In this document: in pieces, positions 1 to 9,053 of the stretch | Position numbering within the stretch: the first letter of the stretch is position 1 | Layout of the letters: each line of letters starts with the position of its first letter | DNA from: CAVRIA01 sp963721115 | GTDB taxonomy: Bacteria; Desulfobacterota; Binatia; HRBIN30; CADEER01 | Length of the DNA stretch: 64,000 nt | Direction: 5' to 3' | NCBI GenBank assembly: GCA_963721115.1 | Contig: CAVRIA010000006.1 | Span: 682,001 to 746,000 of the forward strand | The notes under the pieces: model-generated | What the model was told of the DNA's origin: nothing | Seen by the model: the letters and a program-made list of their open reading frames with translations, nothing else | Databases searched by the model: none | Made by a program: the position numbers and the translations under genes

Positions 1-545
1 TACGGATGGACCAGACGGGATAGCCGCATCGATGTGACGACCGCGTCCGTCTGCGGGTAACGTCCAGCCGCTTCCATGAGTGGTCCGTGGACCAGATAGC
101 CCAGCACCCCGAGCGCCACGAAGTTGAGCATGATCGTACTGATGATCTCATCGACGCCGCGCCGAATCTTGAGGAGGCCGGCGATACCGGCCCAAATGCC
201 CCCGGCGAGCGCCGCGGCACCGAGGGCGAAAGGAAGCCCCAGAGGGCCGAGGAAGGCGATTGGTCGGGACCCGAGCCAGGCCATGACGATCGCACCCATG
301 AGGAGCTGACCTTCCGCTCCGATGTTCCACACGCCAGCTCGAAAGGCGATGGCGACGGCAAGCCCGGTGAGCAGTAGGGGGCATGTCTTTACAGCAACCT
401 CCGACCAGCCATCGACGGAGCCGAAGGCTCCCTCCGAGAGCGCGCGGAGAGCCAACCACGGATCGCCACCGGCCAGTAAGACGACCAGAGCGCTGATGCC
501 GAGCCCGAGCACGAGAGCCCCGATGGCCGGACCGAGATGCTTCAT
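1..545 (-). CDS. BMP-type nucleoside/sugar ABC transporter permease (partial, runs off window)
   Basis: This is the inner-membrane permease of an importer whose ATPase and lipoprotein lie just upstream. Translating the minus strand from the ATG at 545 gives a very hydrophobic protein with several membrane helices. It carries the motif VWNIGAEGQLLMGA and then a stretch ending DEIISTIMLNFVALG, both typical of the YufP/NupP-like branch of the BPD_transp_2 family. The ATG overlaps the stop of the ATPase gene (ATGA), so translation is probably coupled. About 181 codons are visible and the C-terminus lies outside the window. Known relatives import purine nucleosides or simple sugars; the substrate cannot be read from the sequence. 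Confidence 0.87.
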   Translation of the reverse strand, partial: MKHLGPAIGALVLGLGISALVVLLAGGDPWLALRALSEGAFGSVDGWSEVAVKTCPLLLTGLAVAIAFRAGVWNIGAEGQLLMGAIVMAWLGSRPIAFLGPLGLPFALGAAALAGGIWAGIAGLLKIRRGVDEIISTIMLNFVALGVLGYLVHGPLMEAAGRYPQTDAVVTSMRLSRLVHP

Positions 546-2086
546 CCCGATTCGCTCGGGACCCCAGCCAGCATGAGGCCCAGACGCTCGGACGAGAGGG
601 GCAGGGGCAGGGCCTCGCTCAAGCGTCCGTGTTGAATCACGGCGACGCGATCGCTGACCTCGAGAATCTCATCGAGGTCGGTCGAGATGAGCAACACGGC
701 CGCGCCACGCCGCGCCACCCCGTGCAGTGCGGAGAAAACAGCGCGCGCAGCGGCGACATCGAGACCGCGAGTGGGATTGAACGCCACCAGCAAACGCGGG
801 CTCAGTGCCAGGGCCCGGGCCACGATCAGCCGCTGTAGATTCCCACCGGACAGGCTGCTCGCCGGACTGCTCAAGCTCTCAGTCCGGATCGCATAGCTGC
901 TGACCAAGTCCCGCGCAAATTGGTCGAGAGCAGTGGAAGACAAAAGGGGCCCCCTGGCGAGCTGGTGCAGGAGAATGGCGTCGAGGGCGGCGTTGTCGCG
1001 AACGCTCATCGACAGAATCGCGCCCTGTCGCCGCCGGTCGGGCGGTACGTGACCGATGCCGGCGGACGCCATCGCCGCAGGGTCGAACTTTCGGATCGGC
1101 CGTCCGCAAATCTGGACGCTTCCGCTGATCGGCGTTCGCAGGCCCGTCAGGACTTCGAACAGCTCCGACTGGCCGTTGCCGTCGACGCCGGCGATACCAA
1201 AGATCTCATTGCGGAGAACCTCTAAGCTGAGATCGTCGATGGCGATTCTGGTTCCCTCAGCCGCCACCCGCAGATGCTCGGTGCGAAGCTGCGGAATCTC
1301 GTGCTCTGAGCGCGGAGGTGGCTCCGGTCTCTTCTGTCGCGCCGGCATCTCTCCCACCATGAGGTAGGCGAGCCGTGTTTCGTCCGCCTCGTTGGGCAAA
1401 ACCCTGGCGACCACGCGCCCGTGTCGCATCACTGTGATGCGGTCCGCAATGGCTACGACCTCTCGTAGACGATGTGTGATGAAGAGCACCGCGGTGCCGT
1501 GCCTACAAAGCCGCCGCAGGACGACGAAGAGCTGGTCGGCCTCCGCTGGTGTGAGGACGGCAGTGGGCTCGTCCAGGATCAACGCATCCGTCCGCCCGGC
1601 GAGCGACTTCAGAATCTCGATGCGCTGGCGGACGCCGACGGGCAGGTCGCCTACCCGCGCGTCGAGATCTCCCAGGTCCAGGCCAATCCCGGATGCGAGC
1701 TCCAGGGCAGCTGCGGCGATGCGCTCTGGGGTGTGGACGACAGCCTTTGGCGGACTCAATGCCAGCGCCAGGTTCTCCGTGACAGAGAATTCGTCGACGA
1801 GCGCGAATTCTTGGTGGACCATACCAATCCCCGCCCGGCGAGCGGCCAAGGGTGAGTCGAGGTGGACGCTACGACCGCGCAGCTCGATCGAGCCCGCGTC
1901 GATGTTCAGGAGGCCGTAGATGACGTTCATCAGAGTCGACTTCCCGGCGCCATTCTCCCCGAGGATGGCGTGGATCTCCCCGGAGTGAACGTCGAGGTCG
2001 ACGTCGGCCAGCGCGGTCACGCCGTCGAAGGTCTTCCTGATCCCACGCAGTCGTAGCAGCGGGGGGTTCGCTGGAGACACGTCCAC
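542..2086 (-). CDS. BMP-family ABC transporter ATP-binding protein (two NBDs)
   Basis: This is the ATPase subunit of the nucleoside/sugar importer, with two tandem nucleotide-binding domains. NBD1 has Walker A GENGAGKST, a degenerate signature (LPVGVRQR) and Walker B LILDEPTAVLTP. NBD2 has a Walker A-like GVDGNGQSE in which Gln replaces the usual Lys, a canonical LSGGNLQR signature, and FNPTRGLD in place of Walker B. This asymmetry is normal for RbsA/YufO-like proteins. I chose the GTG at 2086 (514 aa), which sits downstream of the lipoprotein stop with GAGGAA in front of it. The frame is open to 2194, but that longer start would overlap the lipoprotein gene. The stop overlaps the permease start. 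Confidence 0.9.
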   Translation of the reverse strand: MDVSPANPPLLRLRGIRKTFDGVTALADVDLDVHSGEIHAILGENGAGKSTLMNVIYGLLNIDAGSIELRGRSVHLDSPLAARRAGIGMVHQEFALVDEFSVTENLALALSPPKAVVHTPERIAAAALELASGIGLDLGDLDARVGDLPVGVRQRIEILKSLAGRTDALILDEPTAVLTPAEADQLFVVLRRLCRHGTAVLFITHRLREVVAIADRITVMRHGRVVARVLPNEADETRLAYLMVGEMPARQKRPEPPPRSEHEIPQLRTEHLRVAAEGTRIAIDDLSLEVLRNEIFGIAGVDGNGQSELFEVLTGLRTPISGSVQICGRPIRKFDPAAMASAGIGHVPPDRRRQGAILSMSVRDNAALDAILLHQLARGPLLSSTALDQFARDLVSSYAIRTESLSSPASSLSGGNLQRLIVARALALSPRLLVAFNPTRGLDVAAARAVFSALHGVARRGAAVLLISTDLDEILEVSDRVAVIQHGRLSEALPLPLSSERLGLMLAGVPSESG

Positions 2087-2135
2087 GGAAGGAGGATTCC
2101 TCGCCAACGTCGGTGCGGTCTTCCGATCTGCTATT

Positions 2136-3125
2136 TCAGAATTCCGCCGACGGCACTTGCAGATCGCCGGCGATGATACGTCGCTGCGCGGCATCGATTT
2201 GCTTTCGGATAGAGTCGGGGATGCGATCGATCAGCCGCGGGTTGAACTCCAGAGTGACGACTCCGTCCCTCATCCCCAGCCTTTCGATTCGGGCGACGAA
2301 ATGCCCCTGCTCGACTTGCCGGGCGACCTGGACGAAGGCGCGTGGGATGTCAATCGCCGCGCTCGCGAGAACCACGTCGGGTGCGATCTCGTTCTGGTTC
2401 TTGTTGGCGCCGAAGGCGAGGATGTGTCTCTCCTGCGCTGCCTGGAAGACGCCGAGACCGGCGGCGTTGGCATTGTGAAAGAGGAAGTCCGCACCCTGTT
2501 GTGCCAGCGCGAGAGCGGCTTCCTTGGCCGCCCCCACGTCTTCCCAGTTGCCTACGTAGCTGGTCACTACCTGGAAATCCGGATTGACGGCGTGTGCTCC
2601 GGCCTCGAAGGCGGTGATGGTGCTCTTGACGGAGGGAATGGCCATGCCGCCGACGGCTCCTGCCTTGCCGGTCCTCGACAGCGACGCGGTCAGCATCCCT
2701 TCGAGGTAGGTCGCTTCCTCCAGCATAAAGCGCAGCGGAGCGACGTTCTGACGGACGGTATTCCCCGACGTCGTGAGGAAGATCGTATGCGGAAAGTCCG
2801 GAGCGACCGCAGCCGCAGCGTCCTGAAACTCGAAGCCATGCCCGAATACGAGATCGTAGCCGCGCCGGGCAAAATCGCGAAAGCCTTCCTCGAACTCGGC
2901 GGGAGTGGTGGTCTGGGCTTGCGCGATCTGTGCGCCCAGTTGGTCTCGGATGGCCAGCAATCCTTCGTACGCCAGTGCGTTCCAGCCAGCATCGCTCACC
3001 GATCCGGGCGTGAGGAGTGCGACCTTGAACGTGGCGTCGTCCACGGTTGCGGGATTCTCGGACCGCGTACACCCGGATCCGAGAACGGCGAGGCAGAGAA
3101 GCAGGAGTGAAAGGCGGGAGGGCAT
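2136..3125 (-). CDS. BMP family lipoprotein, substrate-binding protein of the ABC importer
   Basis: This is a periplasmic binding lipoprotein of the Bmp/Med family (329 aa), first gene of the importer operon. The N-terminus is a lipoprotein signal with lipobox LGSGC, so Cys19 is the lipidated residue. The mature part starts with VALLTPGSVSDAGWN, a typical BMP opening. It then has FGHGFEFQDAAAAVAPDFP and GAVGGMAIPSV, which match ligand-binding strands of the family. The order lipoprotein, ATPase, permease is the usual one. BMP proteins such as PnrA bind purine nucleosides; the ligand here is inferred only by family. The ATG at 3125 was chosen because the longer open frame upstream is antisense to the phosphatase gene. 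Confidence 0.9.
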   Translation of the reverse strand: MPSRLSLLLLCLAVLGSGCTRSENPATVDDATFKVALLTPGSVSDAGWNALAYEGLLAIRDQLGAQIAQAQTTTPAEFEEGFRDFARRGYDLVFGHGFEFQDAAAAVAPDFPHTIFLTTSGNTVRQNVAPLRFMLEEATYLEGMLTASLSRTGKAGAVGGMAIPSVKSTITAFEAGAHAVNPDFQVVTSYVGNWEDVGAAKEAALALAQQGADFLFHNANAAGLGVFQAAQERHILAFGANKNQNEIAPDVVLASAAIDIPRAFVQVARQVEQGHFVARIERLGMRDGVVTLEFNPRLIDRIPDSIRKQIDAAQRRIIAGDLQVPSAEF

Positions 3126-3184
3126 CGGCCGCAGCTTATCCGACGGGTTCGGCCCGTGCCACCCGTGGCGAGAGGATCGACGCT

Positions 3185-3219
3185 GCGCGGCCGCAGAAGT
3201 CGCCCTTCTGCGGCCGCGC
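3185..3219 (-). terminator. Perfect 15-bp stem-loop downstream of the PhoD-like gene
   Basis: A perfect inverted repeat: arms 3185-3199 and 3205-3219, with a 5-nt TCGCC loop. It lies between the stop of the phosphatase gene (3230) and the start of the lipoprotein gene (3125), both on the minus strand. The very GC-rich stem is right for a transcription end, but no U tract follows it, so it may act with Rho or as an mRNA 3' stabiliser. Confidence 0.6.
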
Positions 3220-3229
3220 TGTCTGTCCT

Positions 3230-5512
3230 CTAGGGAACGGCCGGAATCGTGAAGGTCGTCAATGCCGCGCCGGTGTTGTCCCGGTACGTCACCGTCGCCT
3301 CCGTCGGCGTGACCTCGATCAATCCGTAGTTGAACCGGTCGATGTCGAAGTAGCTGATGGTGGGGAACAGCGCAGGCAGCGTCGGGACGAGGCCGGCGAC
3401 GGATGCGGGCAGCTCTCGGAAGATCGGATCCATGCCGATCGCCCCGGCCACCAGCTCTCGAATCACCGGTGTCGATGTTCCGCCCACGGCGTCGTTGACG
3501 ATCAGTCCGTGGATGTCGGTGGAGAGGAAGATCACGTTCTTGATGTTGTTGTTCTTGATGAAGTCGATCATCTCCGTGCGTTCCGCCGCGTAGCCCTCCC
3601 AGCGATCGTAAGGCACGAAGAGGAGGCTGCTGAGCAGTGGCCCGTTCATCACGAACTTGAAGGTGGCGGTGGAATTGAGGAGACCGTCCTTGAGCCACTG
3701 TTTCTGCACGGTGCCGAGATAGGTACGGCTGGGGTTGTTGATCTCGGTTGTGCAGGCGCCGGCGGGTGGAATGGTCGCCGGCTCGCCGCCCGACAGACAT
3801 GCCGGTTCGGTGACGTAGGCTTGCGCGCTGCGGTACTGGCGGTCGTCGATGAGGAAGAACTCCGCGGCCTTCCCCCATCGGATGCTGCGATAGAGTTGCA
3901 TCGGGTCTCCGCCGTTCTCCCGAATCGGCATGTAGTCGCGAAACGCTTGGTTGCCGTCTGCCATTTGTGTCTGGATGCTCGGATCCGTGCCCCAGAAGTC
4001 GTTCGTCACCTCGTGGTCGTCCCACATGGCGATCGTTCCGAACTTCGCCATGATGTTGCGCGTCGACCGATCGGAGCGGTTCTCTCTGTACTTCGCGTGG
4101 TAGTCGCTCCGCGTCATGGCCACGCCACTGCCACTGCGCGGATCATCCCCGTAAATCGTGTCTCCGATGAAGAGCCAGACCTCCGGGTCGTCGCGCAGAA
4201 TCCCATCCAGAACTGTGTAGGGTTTGAAATAGGCGTTCGCATCTCCCGTCCAGACGAAGCGGACGGGGGCGGTCGATCCGGGCGCGGGCGCCGTGCGTAC
4301 GCTGCCGGTAGCACTCGTGTCGCCCCCCTGCGTGAATCGGTAGAAATACTGAGCGGAGGCAGTTCCGGCCGGCAGACCCGTGACCTCGGCCTTGACGGTA
4401 TTGTCGGCCGCCGGGTCCGGTGTCAGCGATGCGTTGCTGAAGACGATGTTGGAGAAGGCTTCGTCGGTAGCCACCTCTAGACCGACCGTCCCGGCGCCAT
4501 CCGTACGAGTCCAGGCGATGAACGAGGTGTTGGTCGGGTCGCCGGCGGCGACGCCAAAGGAAAACGGCGCGGCATCGGGGAGAGGGTACGCGGTATCCGC
4601 ACCCAGGTCGGCATCGCCCGCCGCCGACGCCGCAATGCAGCGAATGAGCCTCTCCGACGGCGGCATCGCGTTATTGTTGGTCATGCCGTCTCGTTGAAAG
4701 GTGATCTGGCTGAAGCTCTCGCAGGGGAAGCCGAAGTCCTTCGCCGCGTCGAGGACCTGCGCATCCGTGCATACGGCGAGAACCTTGTCGCGCAGCTTGA
4801 CGAGGGCCTTGTCCAGCTTCTTGAGCGTCTTTTCGTCCGGGCAGGGGCCCTCGATCTTGCCGCCTTCGAGCTTCTTGGCGCAAACGCGACGGGCCGTCAT
4901 GCGCGCTTTGGCGTATTTCAGACTTTCCTTGGCGAGGAACGTTTGACAGTCGAGCAGGGCCTGATTCGCGGACAGGTCGCCGGTGTCGTCGTAAACGGTT
5001 TCGATCAAGCGATCGGCGTTGAGGCCGTGGGCCTGATCGACGATACAGCTCGAGACCTCCGCGACGGTCGACGCCGTGCCGCACGGAAGGCCGAGCACGA
5101 CGGCCGCGGGAATGGGGTCCCCACACTTCTTGTCGATCTTCTTCGTCACCTTCTCCGCCGCTTTCTGCAGCTTCGTGGCCGTTTTGGAATCGAGCATGGA
5201 GTTCGCCACACAGATGCCGTCAGGGCAGTCCCCCGCGGTCACGCAGGCCAGGCCGTCGTTCGCTCCCCCCGAGCAGACATTCGGCCGGCAGACGACAGAT
5301 GATGCGAAGCTGCCATCTGCCTTCTTGTTCTCGCACTTTGTGATCGTCTTGTAACGGTCCTTGAAGTAGTTGCGGGCCGTCAGCGCAATTCCATCCGCGC
5401 ACTTCAGCTCTGGCTTGGTCAGAGCGGCAACCGATGCTCGTGTCGCGACCGCGATGAGCACGAAGACCATCATAACCTGCAGAACTTCCCTCGCAGCAAA
5501 CTTCGTGTGCAT
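3230..5512 (-). CDS. Secreted PhoD-like alkaline phosphatase with Cys-rich N-terminal region
   Basis: A 760-aa exported metallophosphoesterase. Residues 1-29 look like a signal peptide. Residues 30 to about 265 form a Lys- and Cys-rich region with many spaced cysteines that does not belong to the PhoD catalytic fold. The C-terminal two thirds resembles PhoD: a fibronectin-like lead-in (FSFGVAAGDPTNTSFIAWTR), then metal-site motifs WTGDAN, IGDTIYGDD, MWDDHEVTND and STDIHG. PhoD enzymes hydrolyse phosphodiesters and monoesters using Fe/Ca, usually under phosphate limitation. I chose the ATG at 5512, which has GGGGAG just upstream; longer starts lack a ribosome site. It is monocistronic and ends in a strong stem-loop. 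The role of the N-terminal region is unknown. Confidence 0.85.
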   Translation of the reverse strand: MHTKFAAREVLQVMMVFVLIAVATRASVAALTKPELKCADGIALTARNYFKDRYKTITKCENKKADGSFASSVVCRPNVCSGGANDGLACVTAGDCPDGICVANSMLDSKTATKLQKAAEKVTKKIDKKCGDPIPAAVVLGLPCGTASTVAEVSSCIVDQAHGLNADRLIETVYDDTGDLSANQALLDCQTFLAKESLKYAKARMTARRVCAKKLEGGKIEGPCPDEKTLKKLDKALVKLRDKVLAVCTDAQVLDAAKDFGFPCESFSQITFQRDGMTNNNAMPPSERLIRCIAASAAGDADLGADTAYPLPDAAPFSFGVAAGDPTNTSFIAWTRTDGAGTVGLEVATDEAFSNIVFSNASLTPDPAADNTVKAEVTGLPAGTASAQYFYRFTQGGDTSATGSVRTAPAPGSTAPVRFVWTGDANAYFKPYTVLDGILRDDPEVWLFIGDTIYGDDPRSGSGVAMTRSDYHAKYRENRSDRSTRNIMAKFGTIAMWDDHEVTNDFWGTDPSIQTQMADGNQAFRDYMPIRENGGDPMQLYRSIRWGKAAEFFLIDDRQYRSAQAYVTEPACLSGGEPATIPPAGACTTEINNPSRTYLGTVQKQWLKDGLLNSTATFKFVMNGPLLSSLLFVPYDRWEGYAAERTEMIDFIKNNNIKNVIFLSTDIHGLIVNDAVGGTSTPVIRELVAGAIGMDPIFRELPASVAGLVPTLPALFPTISYFDIDRFNYGLIEVTPTEATVTYRDNTGAALTTFTIPAVP

Positions 5513-5722
5513 GAGCTCCCCCATTCCCCGGCATGGCGCCTCAGTTCCTGTCGGAAGTCGCTGTCCGCGCCGGACTCTCGTCAAGAAGGCTTATGGCATG
5601 TTGCGAAGGACTTTTGCCAGAGAAAAAGGGACCTGAGGAAGCGAGACTGAGGAAGCGGACTTGCAACGGGGGCGGCCGTCGCCTACCGTCAGCGGGCGTC
5701 CGGCCTTCGGGCGACGGGTCGA

Positions 5723-6120
5723 ATGGGAGTTTTTACGCGAATCCTGGGCGGCAGCCACCGCCGGGGGGCGGAAGAGGCGATACCCCAGGGGGAGTCAGCG
5801 AGGACGAGAAGCTCCCGGCTGCTCAGGCGCGGAACAATTTCATACTGATCGTTCTGGATAGCTGCCGCTTCGACAGCTTCGTCGAGGCTCGACCGCGGAC
5901 CTTGCTACGCCTGGGTCCGCTCGAGCGGCGCTGGAGCTACGCTTCCTGGACGGCGCCTTCCCATTACAATCTGTTGATGGGGCTGCTGCCCCATTCGAGC
6001 CCGGAGCATGTTTACGCGTCCGAGTACTACAAGCGCGATTTCGTCAAGTACAACCAGCGGCTGGGCTGTGAGGGAGTGGAGTTCAAAAGACTGACTCAGG
6101 CGGCACGCCCCTTCGCCTGA
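5723..6120 (+). pseudogene. Sulfatase/alkaline-phosphatase superfamily remnant, truncated
   Basis: The stretch 5833-6100 encodes FILIVLDSCRFDSF and, further on, ASWTAPSHYNLLMGLLPHSSP. These match the N-terminal metal-binding strand and the nucleophile-proximal segment of sulfatase-like enzymes. Members are normally over 300 residues; here the similarity stops after VEFKRL, and the last codons read antisense through the end of sat to a stop at 6118. The metal sites of the C-terminal half are therefore missing. The frame has no good start close to the domain. An ATG at 5723 in another frame would join if one G were added to the G run at 5788-5792, giving an N-terminus MGVFTRILGG. It is probably a non-functional remnant; alternatively an assembly join. 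Confidence 0.55.
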
Positions 6121-7358
6121 TAGTAGGAAATCAGGATGTCCGCGATCTCGGGTCGCAGAATGCGTGAATCCGGTCGCTCGCCGGCGGTGAGAGCTTCGCG
6201 TACCTTGGATCCCGAGATGATGACCGGTTTCTCCTCCTTGTGCGAATCCATGAGGTCCACGCGGCCGACGCTGTCGTAGTAGGCGGCGAATCCGATCTTG
6301 CACGGCCGAATGCGAAGGTCCCCTTTCAGATTGTCAAAGATCTCCTGAGCGTCGAAATCCCCCCAGATGGGCTTGCCATCGTCGTACGGAGCGTCCGCGT
6401 GCTTGCGCCCGATCACGATGTCGGTGAATCCGAGATTCTGCCGGTAGATGGCGTGCATGACGGCTTCCTTCGGTCCCCCGTACAGCATCTTGATGTCCAG
6501 ACCGACCAACTCGAAGACCTCGGTGAGATCGTACCCGCGGCGCTCCCAGAGCGCGTCGTTCTTGTCTCCCTTGCCGAGCAGCTTCTCGTCGTGAAGAGTC
6601 CGATAGCAACGCATGCGAGTCCGAGCCGGAACGTCGTCCCCTTTGAGCTCCCCGATGAGGGGGTTCAGAACGACGCCGGCGAAGTACCCCTGCTCCGTCA
6701 ACTGCTCGATGCCGGCCACGAGTGCGTACTCGTGCGCGCGGTGAAGCGGATTGCGGGTCTGGAAGGCGAGGGCGCGGTCCCAGCGCCGCTCGCCAATGAG
6801 GGTCCGCACTTGGCGCGGGGACAGAACGAACTGTCCGTACTCGGGGTCTACGGGCTGCGGAAGAGCCCACAGCTCGCCGCCGACCAGCTTCATCCGCGGG
6901 TCGTCCATGATCATGTGCCCGCCCGGATGGTCGGTCCGGCTCGTGCCGTAGAAATGCTCGACGTGCTTGTGCTTGTCCCAGTCGAATATGCTGGAGACGC
7001 GCAAGGTCGCGACGATCTGTCCTTCGTGAACGAGCGCGGCGGAATGGCCGACCTTCAGCGCGCGGGACTCCTCGTCGGTAGCGGGAAAGGAGATCGGAGC
7101 AGTCCATGCATAGTGCCTGAACCCGAAGTCGAGACCATCGTGGTCGAGTACATAGTGCCACGTCTCCTCGTCCATCGGGCCTTCGAGGGGAGAGAGCGTG
7201 CCATCGGCGATTCGGTAGATGGTAGAGAGATCTGCCTTGCTGATATCGATGCGTGGATATCGAGCCGCCTCGTTCAAGAACTGCCTTCTTCGGGATAGAG
7301 GAACCGTGCGGAACACCGGAACCTCGAGACCTCCATGGACCGGAACCAAGTCGGGCAT
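6096..7358 (-). CDS. sat: Sulfate adenylyltransferase (ATP sulfurylase)
   Basis: Makes adenosine 5'-phosphosulfate (APS) from ATP and sulfate, the first step of sulfate activation. At 420 aa it fits the single-chain Sat family rather than the CysDN pair. An N-terminal PUA-like domain is followed by the catalytic domain with QTRNPLHRAH at residues 200-209 (the QXRN and HXXH nucleotide site), IGRKHADAP, and ISGSKVREAL near the C-terminus. The ATG at 7358 has AGGAG 9 nt upstream. No APS kinase domain is fused. The window also holds a CysH-type reductase at 31082 with an APS-type Cys pattern, so APS may be reduced directly. The 3' end overlaps the sulfatase remnant on the other strand. Confidence 0.95.
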   Translation of the reverse strand: MPDLVPVHGGLEVPVFRTVPLSRRRQFLNEAARYPRIDISKADLSTIYRIADGTLSPLEGPMDEETWHYVLDHDGLDFGFRHYAWTAPISFPATDEESRALKVGHSAALVHEGQIVATLRVSSIFDWDKHKHVEHFYGTSRTDHPGGHMIMDDPRMKLVGGELWALPQPVDPEYGQFVLSPRQVRTLIGERRWDRALAFQTRNPLHRAHEYALVAGIEQLTEQGYFAGVVLNPLIGELKGDDVPARTRMRCYRTLHDEKLLGKGDKNDALWERRGYDLTEVFELVGLDIKMLYGGPKEAVMHAIYRQNLGFTDIVIGRKHADAPYDDGKPIWGDFDAQEIFDNLKGDLRIRPCKIGFAAYYDSVGRVDLMDSHKEEKPVIISGSKVREALTAGERPDSRILRPEIADILISYYQAKGRAA

Positions 7359-7590
7359 CTTGTGAACTCCTCTCGAAAGACTGCGGGCATCGGATCGCGC
7401 TCCGCGTCGCCGACGAGCCCCTGCGTCTCGTCATCTCCAATGATCAAAAAGAGAGTCGCGGTTGCGGGCAGGGAAGCCTACTCCGAACACGCCGGACGAC
7501 GCGTCGGAAGCATGCGACTGTTACTCCGCCGCAGCATTGACGACCGACGGCGCGGTGTCAAGCAAGGGGCGTCGGCTCTGTCGTATGCCG

Positions 7591-8799
7591 TCAGTTCAGG
7601 TTGCGGCTATTCGGGCGCTTGCTCTTCGAGGCGATGAGGTGGTCGGAGTCAGGAGCGCCGGCGCGCTCGGGAATTTTCAGCACGCTGCCAATACGAAGGC
7701 TGCGCGGATCTCGAATGCCGTTGGCACGCATCAGGGCGCCCGTTGTCAGGCTGTACCGACGGGCGATGGATGAGGGGGTCTCGCCCCGGCGAACGCGGTG
7801 CGTACCAGCGCGCGGCTGCGGTCGGTCGTGCGATAGCCGCGCATAGGCGACCTCGAATCGAGGTCGGGTACCCTGGGGGACCTTCAGCGTATAACCCTTG
7901 GGAGGGACCACTCCACGGCGCAGAGCCGGGTTGAGCTGCTGAATTGTGGCCAGGTCAGTTCCGGACAGCTCGGCGACCGTTCGGAGGGAGATGGAGCGGT
8001 TGACGTGTACCTCTTCGTACGACACGGGCTCGACGCTGTCCACCTCGAAACCATAGTCCTCGGGCGCCTTGGCGATCTCCATCGCGGCCAGGAAACGGGG
8101 GACGAACTCAGACGTTTCGTTCGGTAGATGGCCGCTCTCACACATCTCCCAGTAGTCAGCGATCTTCTGGCCGTCGCGAATGCGCGCGATGTTCCCCTCC
8201 CCGGTGTTGTAGGCCGCCAGCGACAGATGCCAGTCGCCGAACATGTCGTACAGATCCTTCAGATAGCGCGCGGCGGCGCGGGTCGCTTTCTCTGGATCGC
8301 GCCGCTCGTCGACGTAGCCGTCGATCCGCAGACCGTAACGGCGACCCGTAGCGCGAACGAACTGCCAGGGGCCGACCGCGCCCGCGTGCGACACGGCGTT
8401 GAGCCGAAATCCACTCTCGACGATCGGCAGGTAGGCAAGCTCGGAGGGAACGCCCTCCTCTTCGAGGATCGACGCCATCTCGGGGATGTATCTGCTCCCG
8501 CGCGAGAGTGCCCGGGAGAGGAAGGAGCGCAAGCTAGTCTGGTACTTGTCGAGAAACGAAAGGACCTGTGGATGCGATGTCTCGAAAGGCGAATCCGGTT
8601 CCTCGACTTGCTGCGCGTCGCTCGGAATCGAGGGTTCGGCCGGCGACGGTTCGATTGCCTGCCGGCGCGCAATCGTCGGATGCGCGATCCAGCTTCCTGT
8701 GGCGGCAACCGATGTGCGACCGGCGGAGCAGCCGGTGAGTGGCAAAAGCAGGGCGGCCGCCACCAACGGCGATAGGGGTGCGTGCCGTGCAGCGCGCAT
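7591..8799 (-). CDS. MltD-like membrane-bound lytic murein transglycosylase with LysM
   Basis: A 402-aa cell-wall lytic enzyme. The signal peptide ends in lipobox LPLTGC, so it is likely a lipoprotein of the outer membrane or periplasm. The SLT (family 1 transglycosylase) domain spans roughly residues 105-230. It includes the catalytic Glu in LPIVESGF, the motif GAVGPWQFVRATGRRYGL, and LAAYNTGEGNI. A spacer with a degenerate LysM-like stretch (SISLRTVAELSGTDLATIQQ) follows, then a clear C-terminal LysM (HRVRRGETPSSIARRYSL to VLKIPE) for glycan binding. GAGGGAGG lies just before the ATG. It cleaves the MurNAc-GlcNAc bond to give 1,6-anhydro products, which feed the recycling genes found at 27373-30903. 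Confidence 0.92.
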   Translation of the reverse strand: MRAARHAPLSPLVAAALLLPLTGCSAGRTSVAATGSWIAHPTIARRQAIEPSPAEPSIPSDAQQVEEPDSPFETSHPQVLSFLDKYQTSLRSFLSRALSRGSRYIPEMASILEEEGVPSELAYLPIVESGFRLNAVSHAGAVGPWQFVRATGRRYGLRIDGYVDERRDPEKATRAAARYLKDLYDMFGDWHLSLAAYNTGEGNIARIRDGQKIADYWEMCESGHLPNETSEFVPRFLAAMEIAKAPEDYGFEVDSVEPVSYEEVHVNRSISLRTVAELSGTDLATIQQLNPALRRGVVPPKGYTLKVPQGTRPRFEVAYARLSHDRPQPRAGTHRVRRGETPSSIARRYSLTTGALMRANGIRDPRSLRIGSVLKIPERAGAPDSDHLIASKSKRPNSRNLN

Positions 8800-9053
8800 A
8801 GGTTCCTCCCTCGAACTGATGATGCCGCTTGGGTGGGGAAGAGCCGGAGTCGCCCCAAAGCAGCGGTGACACTCGCCGCGCGCTTGGCGCCGGCAAGCAA
8901 TCCGGAGTCGGATCGGCGGGGCGGGTCTAAGATCAAGCGTCTATCTCCACTCCACATCCCTGCGGTCAATCCGCAGGCCCGTCCCATGAACAGGCATGAC
9001 GCGAGTATCACACGAGGTCGCTTCGAAGCAACCGTTTGGTTGGCGTCTCCTGA

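Noticed and set aside
2136..4025. A 629-codon reading of the BMP lipoprotein
   Set aside because: The extra 300 residues are Arg-rich off-frame phosphatase sequence; the lipoprotein signal starts at 3125.
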